From NCBI GenBank assembly GCA_001871325.1, contig MNVA01000117.1:1-33086 (forward strand): a DNA stretch of 33,086 nt, read 5' to 3'. This document shows, in pieces, positions 9,701 through 18,300 of this stretch. The notes below the pieces were generated by a model. That model ran no database searches. It was given only the letters and a program-made list of their open reading frames with translations, and was not told the DNA's origin. Every line of letters begins with the position of its first letter. The stretch's first letter is position 1. A program made the translations under genes and the position numbers. This DNA is from Ignavibacteria bacterium CG1_02_37_35. Lineage in GTDB: Bacteria; Bacteroidota; Ignavibacteria; Ignavibacteriales; Ignavibacteriaceae.

Positions 9701-11374
9701 GTATGTAGTTAATTCCATCACGAGTTCTTCACGAAGAGAATCAATAGGTGGATTTGTGACCTGAGCAAATAGTTGTTTAAAATATCTGAATAGCATTTGC
9801 GGTTTATCCGAAAGAACTGCAAGCGCTGCATCATTCCCCATCGAACCAATTGCCTCCTGCCCAGAGGAAGCCATTGGGAGCATAACCTTCATCAAATCTT
9901 CTTTTGTATAACCGAATATCCTCTGCCGAATAAGAAGAGTTTCGTAATTTACCTTATAAATATCGTTTGGGGTAGGCAGATAATCAAGTTTGATCATGTT
10001 TTCTTTCACCCATTTTCTGTAAGGCTGGCGGGTAACGATATCTTTCTTTATCTCTTCATCGGTAATAATCCTTCCCTGTTTTAAATCGAGGATAAACATT
10101 TTACCCGGTTGAAGTTTTCCTTTTACAGCAACATTTTCTGCATCCACACTAAAAGTACCAGCCTCTGAAGTAAGAACTACAAGATCATCTTTTGTAACAA
10201 CATAGCGGGATGGTCTTAAACCGTTTCTGTCTAAAGTTGCTCCTATAATATTCCCGTCCGTAAAAACCACAGCAGCTGGTCCATCCCACGGCTCCATCAT
10301 TGTTGCATGGTATTCATAGAACGCTCTCCGGTCAGGGTCCATTAGATCATTTTTTGACCATGCTTCAGGAATCATCATCATCATTGCGTGGGGGAGACTT
10401 CTTCCACTCATGACAAGAAGTTCGAGTACGGAGTCAAAGGTAGCTGAATCGCTCTGTCCCTCCATAATGATCGGGAGCATTCTTCTTAAATCTTTGCCGT
10501 AGTAAGGTGATTCCATAACATGCTGCCGCGCGGCCATCCAATTCTTGTTACCTCGTAAAGTGTTTATCTCACCATTGTGAGCGATCATTCTAAACGGATG
10601 AGCAAGATCCCATGTGGGGAATGTATTTGTGGAAAATCTCATGTGAATCATAGCCATAGCAGATTTCATATCAGGATCGTTAAGGTCCTTATAGTACGCT
10701 AATATCTGTGGGGCAAGAAGCATTCCCTTATAAATAAGAATTTTGCTTGAAAAAGAAGGGACATAATATTTACTTCTGTCCAACTTTAATTCCGCCCGAA
10801 CCCGCTGGTCAATTATGCGTCGGATCAAATAAAGTTTTCTTTCAAATGCATCCTGATCAATATTTTTTTTATTAGCGCCGATAAAACAATGTCTTATAAA
10901 AGGTTGGGTAGCTCGTGCCCCTTTCCCGGGAATAGATGGATTGATGGGAACATCCCTCCAGCCCAAAAAATTTTGATCTTCATCTATTACAATTTTTTCA
11001 ATAATATTTTCTACTGCTTTCCTTAGCGTAGCATTGTGCGGAAGAAATGTAACACCAACCCCATAACGCCCTTCAGCTGGAAGAATAATATTTTTTTCAG
11101 CGGCGACTTTGCGTATAAATTCATCCGGCATTTGGATTAGAATGCCTGCCCCGTCGCCAGTATTTGGATCTGCACCAACTGCGCCGCGGTGTTCAAGATT
11201 TCTTAAAATGTCCAGACCTTTGTCAATTATGGATCTTGACTTTCTTCCCTTAACATTGGCAACAAAACCCATACCGCATGCGTCATGCTCAAAGGCAGGG
11301 TCATACATCCCCTGCTTCAAAGGAGCGTAGCTGCTCATTTCAAATTCTTTCTGTGTTTCATCTAATATTGACAT
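6776..11374 (-). CDS. gltB: Glutamate synthase large subunit
   Basis: The 1532-aa alpha subunit; converts glutamine plus 2-oxoglutarate to two glutamates together with GltD. Order: a short propeptide; class II glutamine amidotransferase starting at Cys33 (HDACGMGFVANVKG), the expected N-terminal nucleophile after processing; central domain; FMN/synthase domain with GEGGEEPDRF, GAKPGEGGQLPGYKV and HDGGTGASPLSSI; the 3Fe-4S cysteines CIMMRKCHLNTCPVGVA at about 1140; and the C-terminal GXGXG beta-helix (GGRLIVKIP ... NTCLYGATSG). No frameshift. The start is backed by AGGAGT upstream of the ATG. First gene of a two-gene operon with gltD. Confidence 0.97.
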   Translation of the reverse strand: MSILDETQKEFEMSSYAPLKQGMYDPAFEHDACGMGFVANVKGRKSRSIIDKGLDILRNLEHRGAVGADPNTGDGAGILIQMPDEFIRKVAAEKNIILPAEGRYGVGVTFLPHNATLRKAVENIIEKIVIDEDQNFLGWRDVPINPSIPGKGARATQPFIRHCFIGANKKNIDQDAFERKLYLIRRIIDQRVRAELKLDRSKYYVPSFSSKILIYKGMLLAPQILAYYKDLNDPDMKSAMAMIHMRFSTNTFPTWDLAHPFRMIAHNGEINTLRGNKNWMAARQHVMESPYYGKDLRRMLPIIMEGQSDSATFDSVLELLVMSGRSLPHAMMMMIPEAWSKNDLMDPDRRAFYEYHATMMEPWDGPAAVVFTDGNIIGATLDRNGLRPSRYVVTKDDLVVLTSEAGTFSVDAENVAVKGKLQPGKMFILDLKQGRIITDEEIKKDIVTRQPYRKWVKENMIKLDYLPTPNDIYKVNYETLLIRQRIFGYTKEDLMKVMLPMASSGQEAIGSMGNDAALAVLSDKPQMLFRYFKQLFAQVTNPPIDSLREELVMELTTYVGPEQNLLDETPQHAHRLELEHPLLSNSQMEKIRFIAKGHFKSITISLLFDPFVRHDMRERLDQICQESVEAVKTGISLIILSDKGTDRSHAAIPCLLATSGVHHALLRAGLRTKTGIVVESGEPREVHHFALLCGYGANAINPYVAYETLAYLTDYKFLPEGMDYKIVNKNFVKAVSKGLFKIFSKMGISTLQSYCGAQIFEADGLDSEIVEKYFTGTPTKIEGLSLEMLEEETIRRHMHALDPQIDQSSLDVGGLYHYRGDGEHHLWNPLTISKLQLSTQRSDYKTFKEYSELINNQNKKRVTLRSLFDLDTSGIQIPIEEVEPASKIVKRFSTGAMSFGSISREVHTSLAIAMNRIGAKSNTGEGGEEPDRFVKLPNGDSLRSAIKQVASARFGVTANYLVNADELQIKMAQGAKPGEGGQLPGYKVNKAIAKVRYSIPGVTLISPPPHHDIYSIEDLKQLIFDLKNINPSARISVKLVSEVGVGTIAAGVAKAHADHILISGHDGGTGASPLSSIHYAGSPWELGLSEAHQTLVLNGLRDRVCLATDGQLKTGRDVVIAALLGAEEFGFATAPLVTQGCIMMRKCHLNTCPVGVATQDPVLRKKFSGKPEYLVNFMFFIAEEVRELMAALGFRTINEMVGQTDKIIPMRMNDHWKARGIDLSKPLFKPIPLYDTNLFKTQEQNHGLEKQLDHELIKEAMPALEKKTPVFIKSRIRNINRSVGTMLSSEIAKRYGDEGLPDGTIKIQLRGTAGQSFGTFLAKGIELDLTGESNDYTGKGLSGGRLIVKIPLKVTFDAAENIIAGNTCLYGATSGEAYINGIVGERFAVRNSGANAVVEGVGDHGCEYMTGGRVVVIGKTGRNFAAGMSGGIAYIWDRSKDANKYINHDMVDVEYLVNEGDVSEVLGLIQKHFEYTGSKRAEYILQHWEKEKDNFWKIVPGEYKKALASMEKDEAAKKTLDNDLVLDEVHHG

Positions 11375-11857
11375 CTTTCTTACTCCTGTTTAGCAATTCT
11401 ATCTTAAAAATCTCTTCGTAGGAAAAAATTGAGCAAACCCGGTGTTTTAAACTTGATTTCCTAATCTATTAAGGGAAATGAATATATTTATAAAATTTTC
11501 TTTGGCAATTTAATATTTTATCGCAAATTATCAAGGGAAAAGAGACAAATAGCCTCATAAGATGAATTCATATTCAAAAAACATGCATATTATCAAACAA
11601 TACTTAGTGATGTTTCGTCAACCTGCTCTATGTTGAATTAAGTAGTATCAAAAAAGAGCATTTAAAACCCTATCGCTTTAACTTTTGGGTTAGGTATAAA
11701 GTTTTTTTTTATTTGCTTAGTTAATCAATAGTTGATATTTTTTACAACGAATTTTACAAGTCACCTTATAAAAATAGCTATGAAAACTGCATAAAAGATA
11801 AATCAATTAAATATGTAAAAGTTATAAACTACGACGAAAGAAATAAATTTGAATAAC
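11375..11857. promoter_or_regulatory. Divergent gltB / DUF1697 intergenic region
   Basis: A ~480 bp AT-rich stretch between two divergent genes, so promoters for both must lie here. The only element located is the gltB ribosome site AGGAGT (minus strand, just right of 11374). No operator, riboswitch or repeat could be recognised by eye. Confidence 0.5.
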
Positions 11858-12403
11858 ATGAAACAGTATGTTGCTTTTTTAAGAGGAATAAATGTTGGTG
11901 GGAACAATATTATTAAAATGGAAACTTTGAGGGGTGAGTTCGAGAGGATCGGATATCAATCAGTCAGAACTTACATCCAAAGCGGGAATGTAATTTTTCA
12001 TACTGCCGTCATTGACAAAAATAAAATTGAAATTGAAATTGAGAAGGCTCTTTCAACGAAATATGACTACAAGGCAAAAGTTTTAGTCAGATCAAAAAAT
12101 GAAATGGAAAACACTGTTGCTCATTTCCCCAAAATTTTTAGTGACCCTAACTGGAAGCATAATGTGATCTTCTTAAGCAGCACCATTAATTCAAAAGACA
12201 TATTAACAAAATTCGATATTAAGAAAGAAATTGAACAGCTTTCTTATTTTAATGGGGTTTTGTATTGGTCGGCAAACATGGCTTCAATAACCAGATCAGT
12301 TATGATAAAACTTTCTGCAAGAAAAGAATACAAAGAAATGACTGTAAGAAACGTTAATACAACCAACAAGATTCTTGCCATGATGAATGACAGTAATGAA
12401 TAA
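11858..12403 (+). CDS. DUF1697 family protein
   Basis: The product (181 aa) begins MKQYVAFLRGINVGGNN, the characteristic N-terminus of the DUF1697 family, followed by the family blocks YQSVRTYIQSGNVIF and VLYWSANMASITRS and a C-terminal MTVRNVNTTNKI. The frame is open to a TTG at 11849, but the ATG at 11858 matches the family start and is chosen. Family function is not established. Soluble; no signal or membrane segment. Stand-alone gene, divergent from gltB. Confidence 0.85.
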   Translation: MKQYVAFLRGINVGGNNIIKMETLRGEFERIGYQSVRTYIQSGNVIFHTAVIDKNKIEIEIEKALSTKYDYKAKVLVRSKNEMENTVAHFPKIFSDPNWKHNVIFLSSTINSKDILTKFDIKKEIEQLSYFNGVLYWSANMASITRSVMIKLSARKEYKEMTVRNVNTTNKILAMMNDSNE

Positions 12404-12512
12404 CGCTACAGTATTAAACGATTTGGTGCTCAACCATAGGAGTTATTCCATTAGGTTCTGAGTTGACAGATGATTAAGTCTAAATCAAACGCCACCTAAT
12501 CCTACTAACAGA

Positions 12513-13763
12513 TCACAGTTCAATACCTTTAATATTTAGAACTAATCCTTTAAAATTTGTCTCCAAAAACGAATCGGCAAAACTATTCACATCGTAATAT
12601 TCAACCACAAAATGATCTGCTGCATAACTTATTATGGGATTATCAGCAAACGCGCTATAGAGTTTCATTATTCCTTCCGATGAAAAACCAAGACCGTTTG
12701 ATTTCATTCCTGCGGGTGTGCGTGTGTTAAATCTGCCTGAAGTAACGATAATCGTTTCAAACAGCCGCAAAATATGTCCCCGGTGAACAACTACCGCTTC
12801 ATCCCCTTTGAGTGCAATTAAATGTTTCACCGGACTAATCGCTCCAAAAATATCATCGTATTCATAAGACCCATTGTCAGGATTTCTTTTCACCAAAATA
12901 TCGTCTGCTTCAGCGGTAAATGAGTAATCAATTGCATCCATCTGCCACGTTGCGCAAACAATGTTCAGTCCAAAATTAAGTGAGTATCCAATTCTTGCCG
13001 TTCTTGGCAATGGATCTTTTTGTGCCGGGTCGGCATAGCTTATTTCTTTACCGATGTTTAAAATTGAATAACCAAGTGTAAAATCAATTTTTGGTTTCAG
13101 AAATGTTTCTTCGGCAAGATTAATTTTATGGTTTTTCAATAATAACTCTGAAATTGGAGTTACAAGCATTGCTCCAAAATCGAAAGCTGTTCCATCAGTA
13201 GCACCTGTACCAGGCTCTTGTTCTGTTGGAGAATCACTAAAATTAGAGTTATACGACTTGACAGACACACCAAGATTGAACCTAACAAGATCACCATATC
13301 CAGCACCAATGCTAATGCAGTCAAACTTATCGTAGCTTTCGTAGGTCCCTATAGGTTCGGGGCTATCAGGACCCGTTCTTACAAATTCGCCGTAAGAAAA
13401 TTTGTCGTTAAGATATCCAACACCGATTGCCAAAGGGAGATCATTATTGTGCTTTTTAAAATTATAGCCCACCGAAACACCAAATGAGTTGAACGATAAA
13501 TCCCGACCTAAATTTGGCATCCATTGTGTTTTTTGCGGCATAAAAAAGAGGGAGAAATTATTCTCGCGGGCAAAATTTCCAAGCTGTGCCGGATTATAAT
13601 AAAATCCGGTTGCATCATTCATGGGAATTGCCGCTCCTATCCCTCCGGCGCCAATTAAAAGCGGAGATTGTTGAATGGTTAAGAATGGCAGCGCCGTCCC
13701 TTGACCATAAATTGACTTAACAAGTAAAAGAACCAAGAATAATGAACAATATCTTTTTGCCAT
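12513..13763 (-). CDS. PorV/UPF0164-like outer-membrane protein
   Basis: About 416 aa. Signal peptide MAKRYCSLFLVLLLVKSIYGQ, then LIGAGGIGAAIPMNDATGFYYNPAQLG, which resembles the N-terminal strand of PorV/UPF0164 beta-barrels (GAGGxG ... DATxxYxNPA). The remainder alternates aromatic and polar residues as in barrels. The frame extends to 13850, but the ATG at 13763 has an AAGGAG ribosome site a few bases upstream and places the signal peptide at the N-terminus. It lies 40 bp downstream of the DUF6174 lipoprotein gene, probably as one transcript. PorV relatives act in type IX secretion or as FadL-like barrels; which applies here is not shown. Confidence 0.75.
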   Translation of the reverse strand: MAKRYCSLFLVLLLVKSIYGQGTALPFLTIQQSPLLIGAGGIGAAIPMNDATGFYYNPAQLGNFARENNFSLFFMPQKTQWMPNLGRDLSFNSFGVSVGYNFKKHNNDLPLAIGVGYLNDKFSYGEFVRTGPDSPEPIGTYESYDKFDCISIGAGYGDLVRFNLGVSVKSYNSNFSDSPTEQEPGTGATDGTAFDFGAMLVTPISELLLKNHKINLAEETFLKPKIDFTLGYSILNIGKEISYADPAQKDPLPRTARIGYSLNFGLNIVCATWQMDAIDYSFTAEADDILVKRNPDNGSYEYDDIFGAISPVKHLIALKGDEAVVVHRGHILRLFETIIVTSGRFNTRTPAGMKSNGLGFSSEGIMKLYSAFADNPIISYAADHFVVEYYDVNSFADSFLETNFKGLVLNIKGIEL

Positions 13764-13803
13764 AATGATCACTCCTTTTAAGTTTCTGTTTTTAGACCAC
13801 ACT

Positions 13804-14226
13804 TTATTCTTTCCTAAGATTCGATGTTTCATAAAGTGCACCGCCATCAACCGGATGTTGTTGCGGATTTATATCAAGATATTCAGGAAATCCATAGATG
13901 GAATTATATCTCACTACTAATGAATCACCGTTAGGATTCTTTATTATTCCAAACAATGAATCTACAGTGTAATAATATGGACTTGTTACCACGCTCCCAT
14001 CTGAAACTTTTGTTAAGCTGAATATCGTATCCGATCGTACGGTAATCCGCACTGCATCTCCGGCATCGGGGCAAAAGCAAGTTCGCACCTGATCAATTGT
14101 ATAATCACGAAGATTTTTTGAACGCCATAATTCGTACGGAGTTTGCGGGGGAGCTTCCGAGACTAATTCTTTATTGCATGCCGCCAAGCCGAGAAGAGCC
14201 AACAGAATTAGAAATAATTTTTCCAT
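13804..14226 (-). CDS. DUF6174 lipoprotein
   Basis: About 140 aa. MEKLFLILLALLGLAAC is a lipoprotein signal with lipobox LAAC, so the mature protein should be membrane anchored. The body LRDYTIDQVRTCFCPDAGDAVRITVRSD matches the DUF6174 pattern (Y-x-x-x-x-x-x-C-x-C-P, then a small beta domain). The frame opens with a GTG at 14235, but the ATG at 14226 is preceded by AAGGTGAT at the right spacing and gives a better signal peptide. Function of the family is unknown. Probably co-transcribed with the PorV-like gene. Confidence 0.78.
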   Translation of the reverse strand: MEKLFLILLALLGLAACNKELVSEAPPQTPYELWRSKNLRDYTIDQVRTCFCPDAGDAVRITVRSDTIFSLTKVSDGSVVTSPYYYTVDSLFGIIKNPNGDSLVVRYNSIYGFPEYLDINPQQHPVDGGALYETSNLRKE

Positions 14227-14286
14227 TTTAATCACCTTACCATAATCTTCTTTCCAAAAATTTATTAGCTATGTGTTTTGCCCCAA

Positions 14287-14448
14287 ACCTCGCAGAGGTC
14301 ATATGATTGTAAAAACCAACGCACTCACAACGAATAATCCTCGTAGAGGATTTATAAACTTTTCACTTACTTTTTATTGATCCTCTACGAGGATCGCTTT
14401 TCTAGGGTTACACGTTATTACCATAATTAAACATCTACGATGTTTTAA
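14287..14448. mobile_element. MITE-like copy of the transposase element (A1-B1)
   Basis: Module A (14287-14360) is followed, after only 13 bp, by module B (14374-14448). A is 72/74 identical to the module left of the neighbouring transposase gene, and B is 74/75 identical to the module right of it. This looks like the same element with the transposase gene missing. Each module has two hairpins: ACCTC-GCA-GAGGT and ATCCTC-GTA-GAGGAT in A; ATCCTC-TAC-GAGGAT and AACATC-TAC-GATGTT in B. The two inner hairpins are exact reverse complements of each other over 15 bp. Confidence 0.78.
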
Positions 14449-14516
14449 CACATATTCAATCGTTTTTGTTGTTGTTTTCCCTCTTCTATCATTATAATTC
14501 CGTACTGTTATTTTTG

Positions 14517-14590
14517 ACCTCGCAGAGGTCATATTATTGTAAAAACCAAAGCACTCACAACGAATAATCCTCGTAGAGGATTTATAAACT
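14517..14590. repeat. Palindromic end module A2
   Basis: 74 bp, differing from A1 (14287-14360) at two positions only, both outside the hairpin stems. Carries ACCTCGCAGAGGT at its outer end and ATCCTCGTAGAGGAT at its inner end, the latter 20 bp before the stop codon side of the transposase gene. Confidence 0.85.
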
Positions 14591-14609
14591 CTTACATCGT
14601 CAATCACGG

Positions 14610-15074
14610 TTAATCAAAAAAATCAAACAAATATTTTTCATCAAATTCTATCTCAAACTTTTGAAGCAGCTCAGTATATTCCTGCCGGAAAGTTCTTCTT
14701 GTATGATGAATTTCTTGTTTAGCAATATAATTGTAAATAGTATCTAATTGTGATTTGCCATATGAGAAAGCTCCATATCCATCTTGCCAATGAAATTTTC
14801 CTCTGAACCAATCCTTCTGGTTGATAAATGTAGATGAATCTCTTTTTATACACGCTACAATATCTGATATTCTATCATTGGGATTTAATCCTAATAATAT
14901 ATGAATATGATCCGGCATTCCGTTTATTATAAGGGATTTATGTTTTCTATTTGTTATTATCCCGCTGATGTAGCTGAATACTTCTCCTCTAATCTCCTTC
15001 CTTAATAGTCGCTCTCGATACTTTACTGCAAATACTAAATGAGTATAGAGCTGAGTAAATGCGCCTGGTTTCAT
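14610..15074 (-). CDS. IS200/REP-associated Y1 transposase
   Basis: A 154-aa single-domain Y1 transposase of the IS200/RAYT kind. Seen: a TQLYTHLVFAVKYR beta strand, HUH motif in MPDHIHILL (H56, H58), and the helix with the catalytic tyrosine, most likely Y116 in YNYIAKQEIHH. It nicks and joins single-stranded DNA at hairpin ends through a 5'-phosphotyrosine. The full family length and intact motifs suggest an active gene. AAAGGAG precedes the ATG. Module B2 begins 13 bp upstream of the start, so its hairpins lie in the promoter/leader region and could affect expression. No TnpB is present. Confidence 0.92.
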   Translation of the reverse strand: MKPGAFTQLYTHLVFAVKYRERLLRKEIRGEVFSYISGIITNRKHKSLIINGMPDHIHILLGLNPNDRISDIVACIKRDSSTFINQKDWFRGKFHWQDGYGAFSYGKSQLDTIYNYIAKQEIHHTRRTFRQEYTELLQKFEIEFDEKYLFDFFD

Positions 15075-15086
15075 ATATAGCTCCTT

Positions 15087-15161
15087 TTATTGATCCTCTA
15101 CGAGGATCGTTTTTCTAGGGTTACACGTTATTACCATAATTAAACATCTACGATGTTTTAA
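15087..15161. repeat. Palindromic end module B2
   Basis: 75 bp, one mismatch to B1 (14374-14448). Carries the TCCTCTACGAGGA hairpin at its transposase side and AACATCTACGATGTT at its outer end, separated by TCTAGGGTTACACGTTAT, which is unchanged between copies. Confidence 0.85.
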
Positions 15162-15230
15162 TTCACGATTCAAAGTTCTTGCTCTTGCATTCTTTGCCTA
15201 CCCCTCTAAAATTTCAGTGTTTTTATTTTT

Positions 15231-15300
15231 GACCTCGTCGAGGTCATATTATTGTAAAAACAAACACCCCGAAGAACCAGTACCCCGTAGGGGTTCTATA
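15231..15300. repeat. Diverged orphan end module A3
   Basis: It aligns with modules A1/A2 (GACCTC...GAGGTCATATTATTGTAAAAAC) but is otherwise diverged. The first hairpin has loop GTC instead of GCA. The second is ACCCC-GTA-GGGGT in place of TCCTC-GTA-GAGGA, with paired changes that keep the stem. It lies 69 bp after B2, much as A2 lies 68 bp after B1. No B module follows before the restriction gene. Confidence 0.7.
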
Positions 15301-15364
15301 TTCATGTTTATTATTTTGAGGTCGTTATTTTTTTACCGCAACAACACCATCTTCTTCGTTCGCT

Positions 15365-18300
15365 TTACTCTTCCTCCACCCCAAACTCTTCCAAAATTTC
15401 TTTTGCCATTTTTTCCGCAAGCGCCCAATCGTGGAGCTTTTCTTTGGCGTTTGCCGTTAGTTGTTCTTTTAGCGTTGAGATAAATGCGTGATAATTCTTT
15501 AGTATCTGCTCAACTGTTTTTTCTTTTGCGGGTATTTTTATTTGATATGTTTTTTGCTGTGAAAGCAATGCTGCAAATTCTGCTTTTGCTTCGCTGTCAA
15601 GTTCAAGAATGGTTTCCCCTTCTTCCGTTTTCATCTGGAATCTATTAAAGAACGCATCCGGTGTTAGCGGTTTGCCGTTAGTCGTGTGTGTTTCAAATTC
15701 AAGGTCATCGTAATTTCCTTTTGTATAAAAGTCTTGCGGAAATTTTCTTCTTCCATCCGGCAGACAATCTTCAATTACATCTTCCTTTACTTTGCTATAT
15801 GCAAACTTAACTTCTTCCTTTTGTTTTTTCTTCCGCATCTTCGGCAATTCAAGCCGTTCTTTTACAAGTTCGCACAAGCCGGCATATATTTTCGGTAGAT
15901 AAATTTTTGCATCTAATCCAAGCGCTTCTATTATTTTTGTGTCAAGTTCTATTCTGTCTTTTTGTTTTACTTCGATAGGAACTGATTTTATTTCTCTTGT
16001 TAAAAGTTTACTTGCACTTTTTTTCGAAAGGTTTGGTAAAATCTTAGGGACTAATAAATTTTCAACTTCATAAACTGGAGTTTTGAGAACACCATCTCCT
16101 AAAGACTGGAAAGCGGTTATCTCTCTGAAAAGATTTACTAAAGTTGAGTTGAGATATAAACCATATTTTGCATTATCCTTTGTTTCGATTCCATAGAATT
16201 TATCGCTTTCTAATATTTCTTCTTCGGTTATAAGGGTTCTAAAGGAATCGAAATACATTTCTGTCCATAAAATTTGCGGAAACTTTCTAATATTTATCGA
16301 CCACCAAAAAGTTCTCCCTTGCACCGAAGGGACTTCCATCCAGGAAACATCGTCTTTTGTCCGCTGCTTCTCTCCCCACTCAATATATTTAAGCGCGTAC
16401 TTATCACCGTTCTTTCGTAGATCAGCTTTGCTTTCATTGCAAAGAAATATTTTGTTCTTCAACTTTGAAGGATCAATGGTAATACTTTCGGATTCTTTAG
16501 GACTCTTAATTACCGCGCGAAGATATTTCTCTTCAATTAATCCTTCCCAGCCGCGTGCGTTCTTGCAGAAAATAACCCCCTCTCTTTCTCCCCCTTGGTA
16601 AGGGGGAGAAAGAGAGGGGGTTTGGAGATAGAAGAATTCATTGATACCGGTTTTAATTCCAAACCTTACTTCCGCAATATCTTTAAGAGGAATAAGTTTG
16701 TCTTTGCATTTATCCAACAGTTCAAAGTAAACATCAGGTGCGCGTAAGTATTTTCCCCATTTTGCAAGTTCTCCTTCCGATTCAATTTCGTTTGCAAGGA
16801 AAGATTGTTTAACCATTCTCACCCGCATCTCATCAACATTAAGCGAAGAAATGTTTTCCGCAACGTCCGCCGTTTTAACATTGTACTGTGCGCTCTCAAC
16901 TATTTCTACAATCCGGTCAATAGTTTGCCATCTTTTAATAGATTCCAATTTCAAATCTTGATAAGGAATAAGTTCTGTAAATTTCTTTTTTAACTTTACA
17001 AAATGGGTGATGTTTTTATCTCGTTTTTTCTTATCGCTTTCCTTCTCCAGAATCGTTACCACCGTATTTACCGCGGCATCATCAAACCAGGGTTCAGCCC
17101 ACGAGCCGATCACTGTTTTTACTTTAAAGTTATCCAAAAAGAATTCTTTTAATACCGAACCGTAGGAAACATCCAGCCACGAATTAGAAGTTATAACAGC
17201 GAACATCCCTTTTTCCGCAAGCAGCGTTGCAGTGTGGATAAAAATGTAGGTGTAAATATCAGCCTGCCCGGAAAGTTTTAATTGAATTTGCCCTTTATCA
17301 ACATACTGATTTATCTCTTTATGTAACCGTTCAACTGGCATTTCTTTTAAAAGTTTTATCAACCCTTCAGTTAGGTCTTTGATAATAAAGAACTTGGGAT
17401 AGGTTAGAAAATAATCGTACGCTAAAACTTTTGTAAGATAAAGTTTGTACCCTTTCTCTTCCTTTTCAATAAGTTCCTGCCGGATGAAAGGGAAATTCCC
17501 TACAATAGCATTGAACGGAGGAATAGGAATTTTAATTTTCTTATATGCTTTGCTTGCAGATGGAGGCGGAAAATCGTACGCATCCCCTTTGTTCACTTTA
17601 AAAATATCGTTGCGCCTTACACGGGGAAAGTTTTCAAAGTTGGAAACATCCTGCTTAAACAAATTTATAGTAGCAAGCTCTGCCGGAAATTTGGCAATGT
17701 CAAAACCCCAAATTTTATCAAGCAGTTCGTTATGTTTTATTTTTTTGGAAAGATACTTTAACCTGTCATAGATGCGGATAAGAAACGTACCGGAGCCACA
17801 AGTGGTATCTGCAAAATATCCTTCTTCTGTTTGCACAACAAAACCGAGAATAAAGTCAACAAGATTTTCATTCGTAAAATATTGTCCAAGCGAGTGACGT
17901 TTATCGGGATCAATAATTTCTTCGAACAGTTCTCCGATAACATCTTCAGGCAATTCACCAAAATGATAAACTTTCATTTCGGAAAAGAAATCGAGTAAGT
18001 CTTTATGACAGGATTTCGGGATACCGAATTCTTCTATTTCGGATTCTTCAAAAACCGCCTGCCAATCTTTTTCCTGCGCTTTGGCAAAAGCAATTTTCAA
18101 ATAGCGTTCAAAGTCCGGTTCGCCTGTTACATAAAGATCGGGAAGGTCGCTAAAGTATCTCCTAACGGTGAGATAAAAAATAATTTTTGTAACAAGATTA
18201 TAAACGCTCTGCCGGGCAATTAAGCGGTAATAATCTCCCGGATCGTTATATGCTATGCCTTGCTCTTTTCCGTACTTGATAATGCGCGTTCGTTTGGCTT

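Larger units (their letters stand above)
14227..14609. other. Spacer filled by palindromic end modules
   Basis: No gene. The stretch holds modules A1, B1 and A2 of the transposase-associated repeats (see those entries) plus a 68 bp linker at 14449-14516 between B1 and A2. An open frame at 14374-14607 is just a reading across these repeats. Confidence 0.7.
14517..15161 (-). mobile_element. IS200/REP-type element (A2-transposase-B2)
   Basis: Module A2 (14517-14590), a Y1 transposase gene (14610-15074) and module B2 (15087-15161) form a 645-bp unit. The near-identical modules at its ends are those of the transposase-less copy at 14287-14448, which marks the approximate boundaries. Subterminal hairpins at both ends are what HUH Y1 transposases of the IS200/IS605 group recognise as single strands. 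Exact ends and target site cannot be set without an empty site. Confidence 0.75.

Noticed and set aside
12513-13850. Long start of the PorV-like gene at 13850
   Set aside because: It would bury the signal peptide behind 29 polar residues and overlap the DUF6174 gene; ATG 13763 has a strong ribosome site.
14374-14607. 77-aa minus-strand open frame
   Set aside because: It reads only across modules B1 and A2 of the palindromic repeats.
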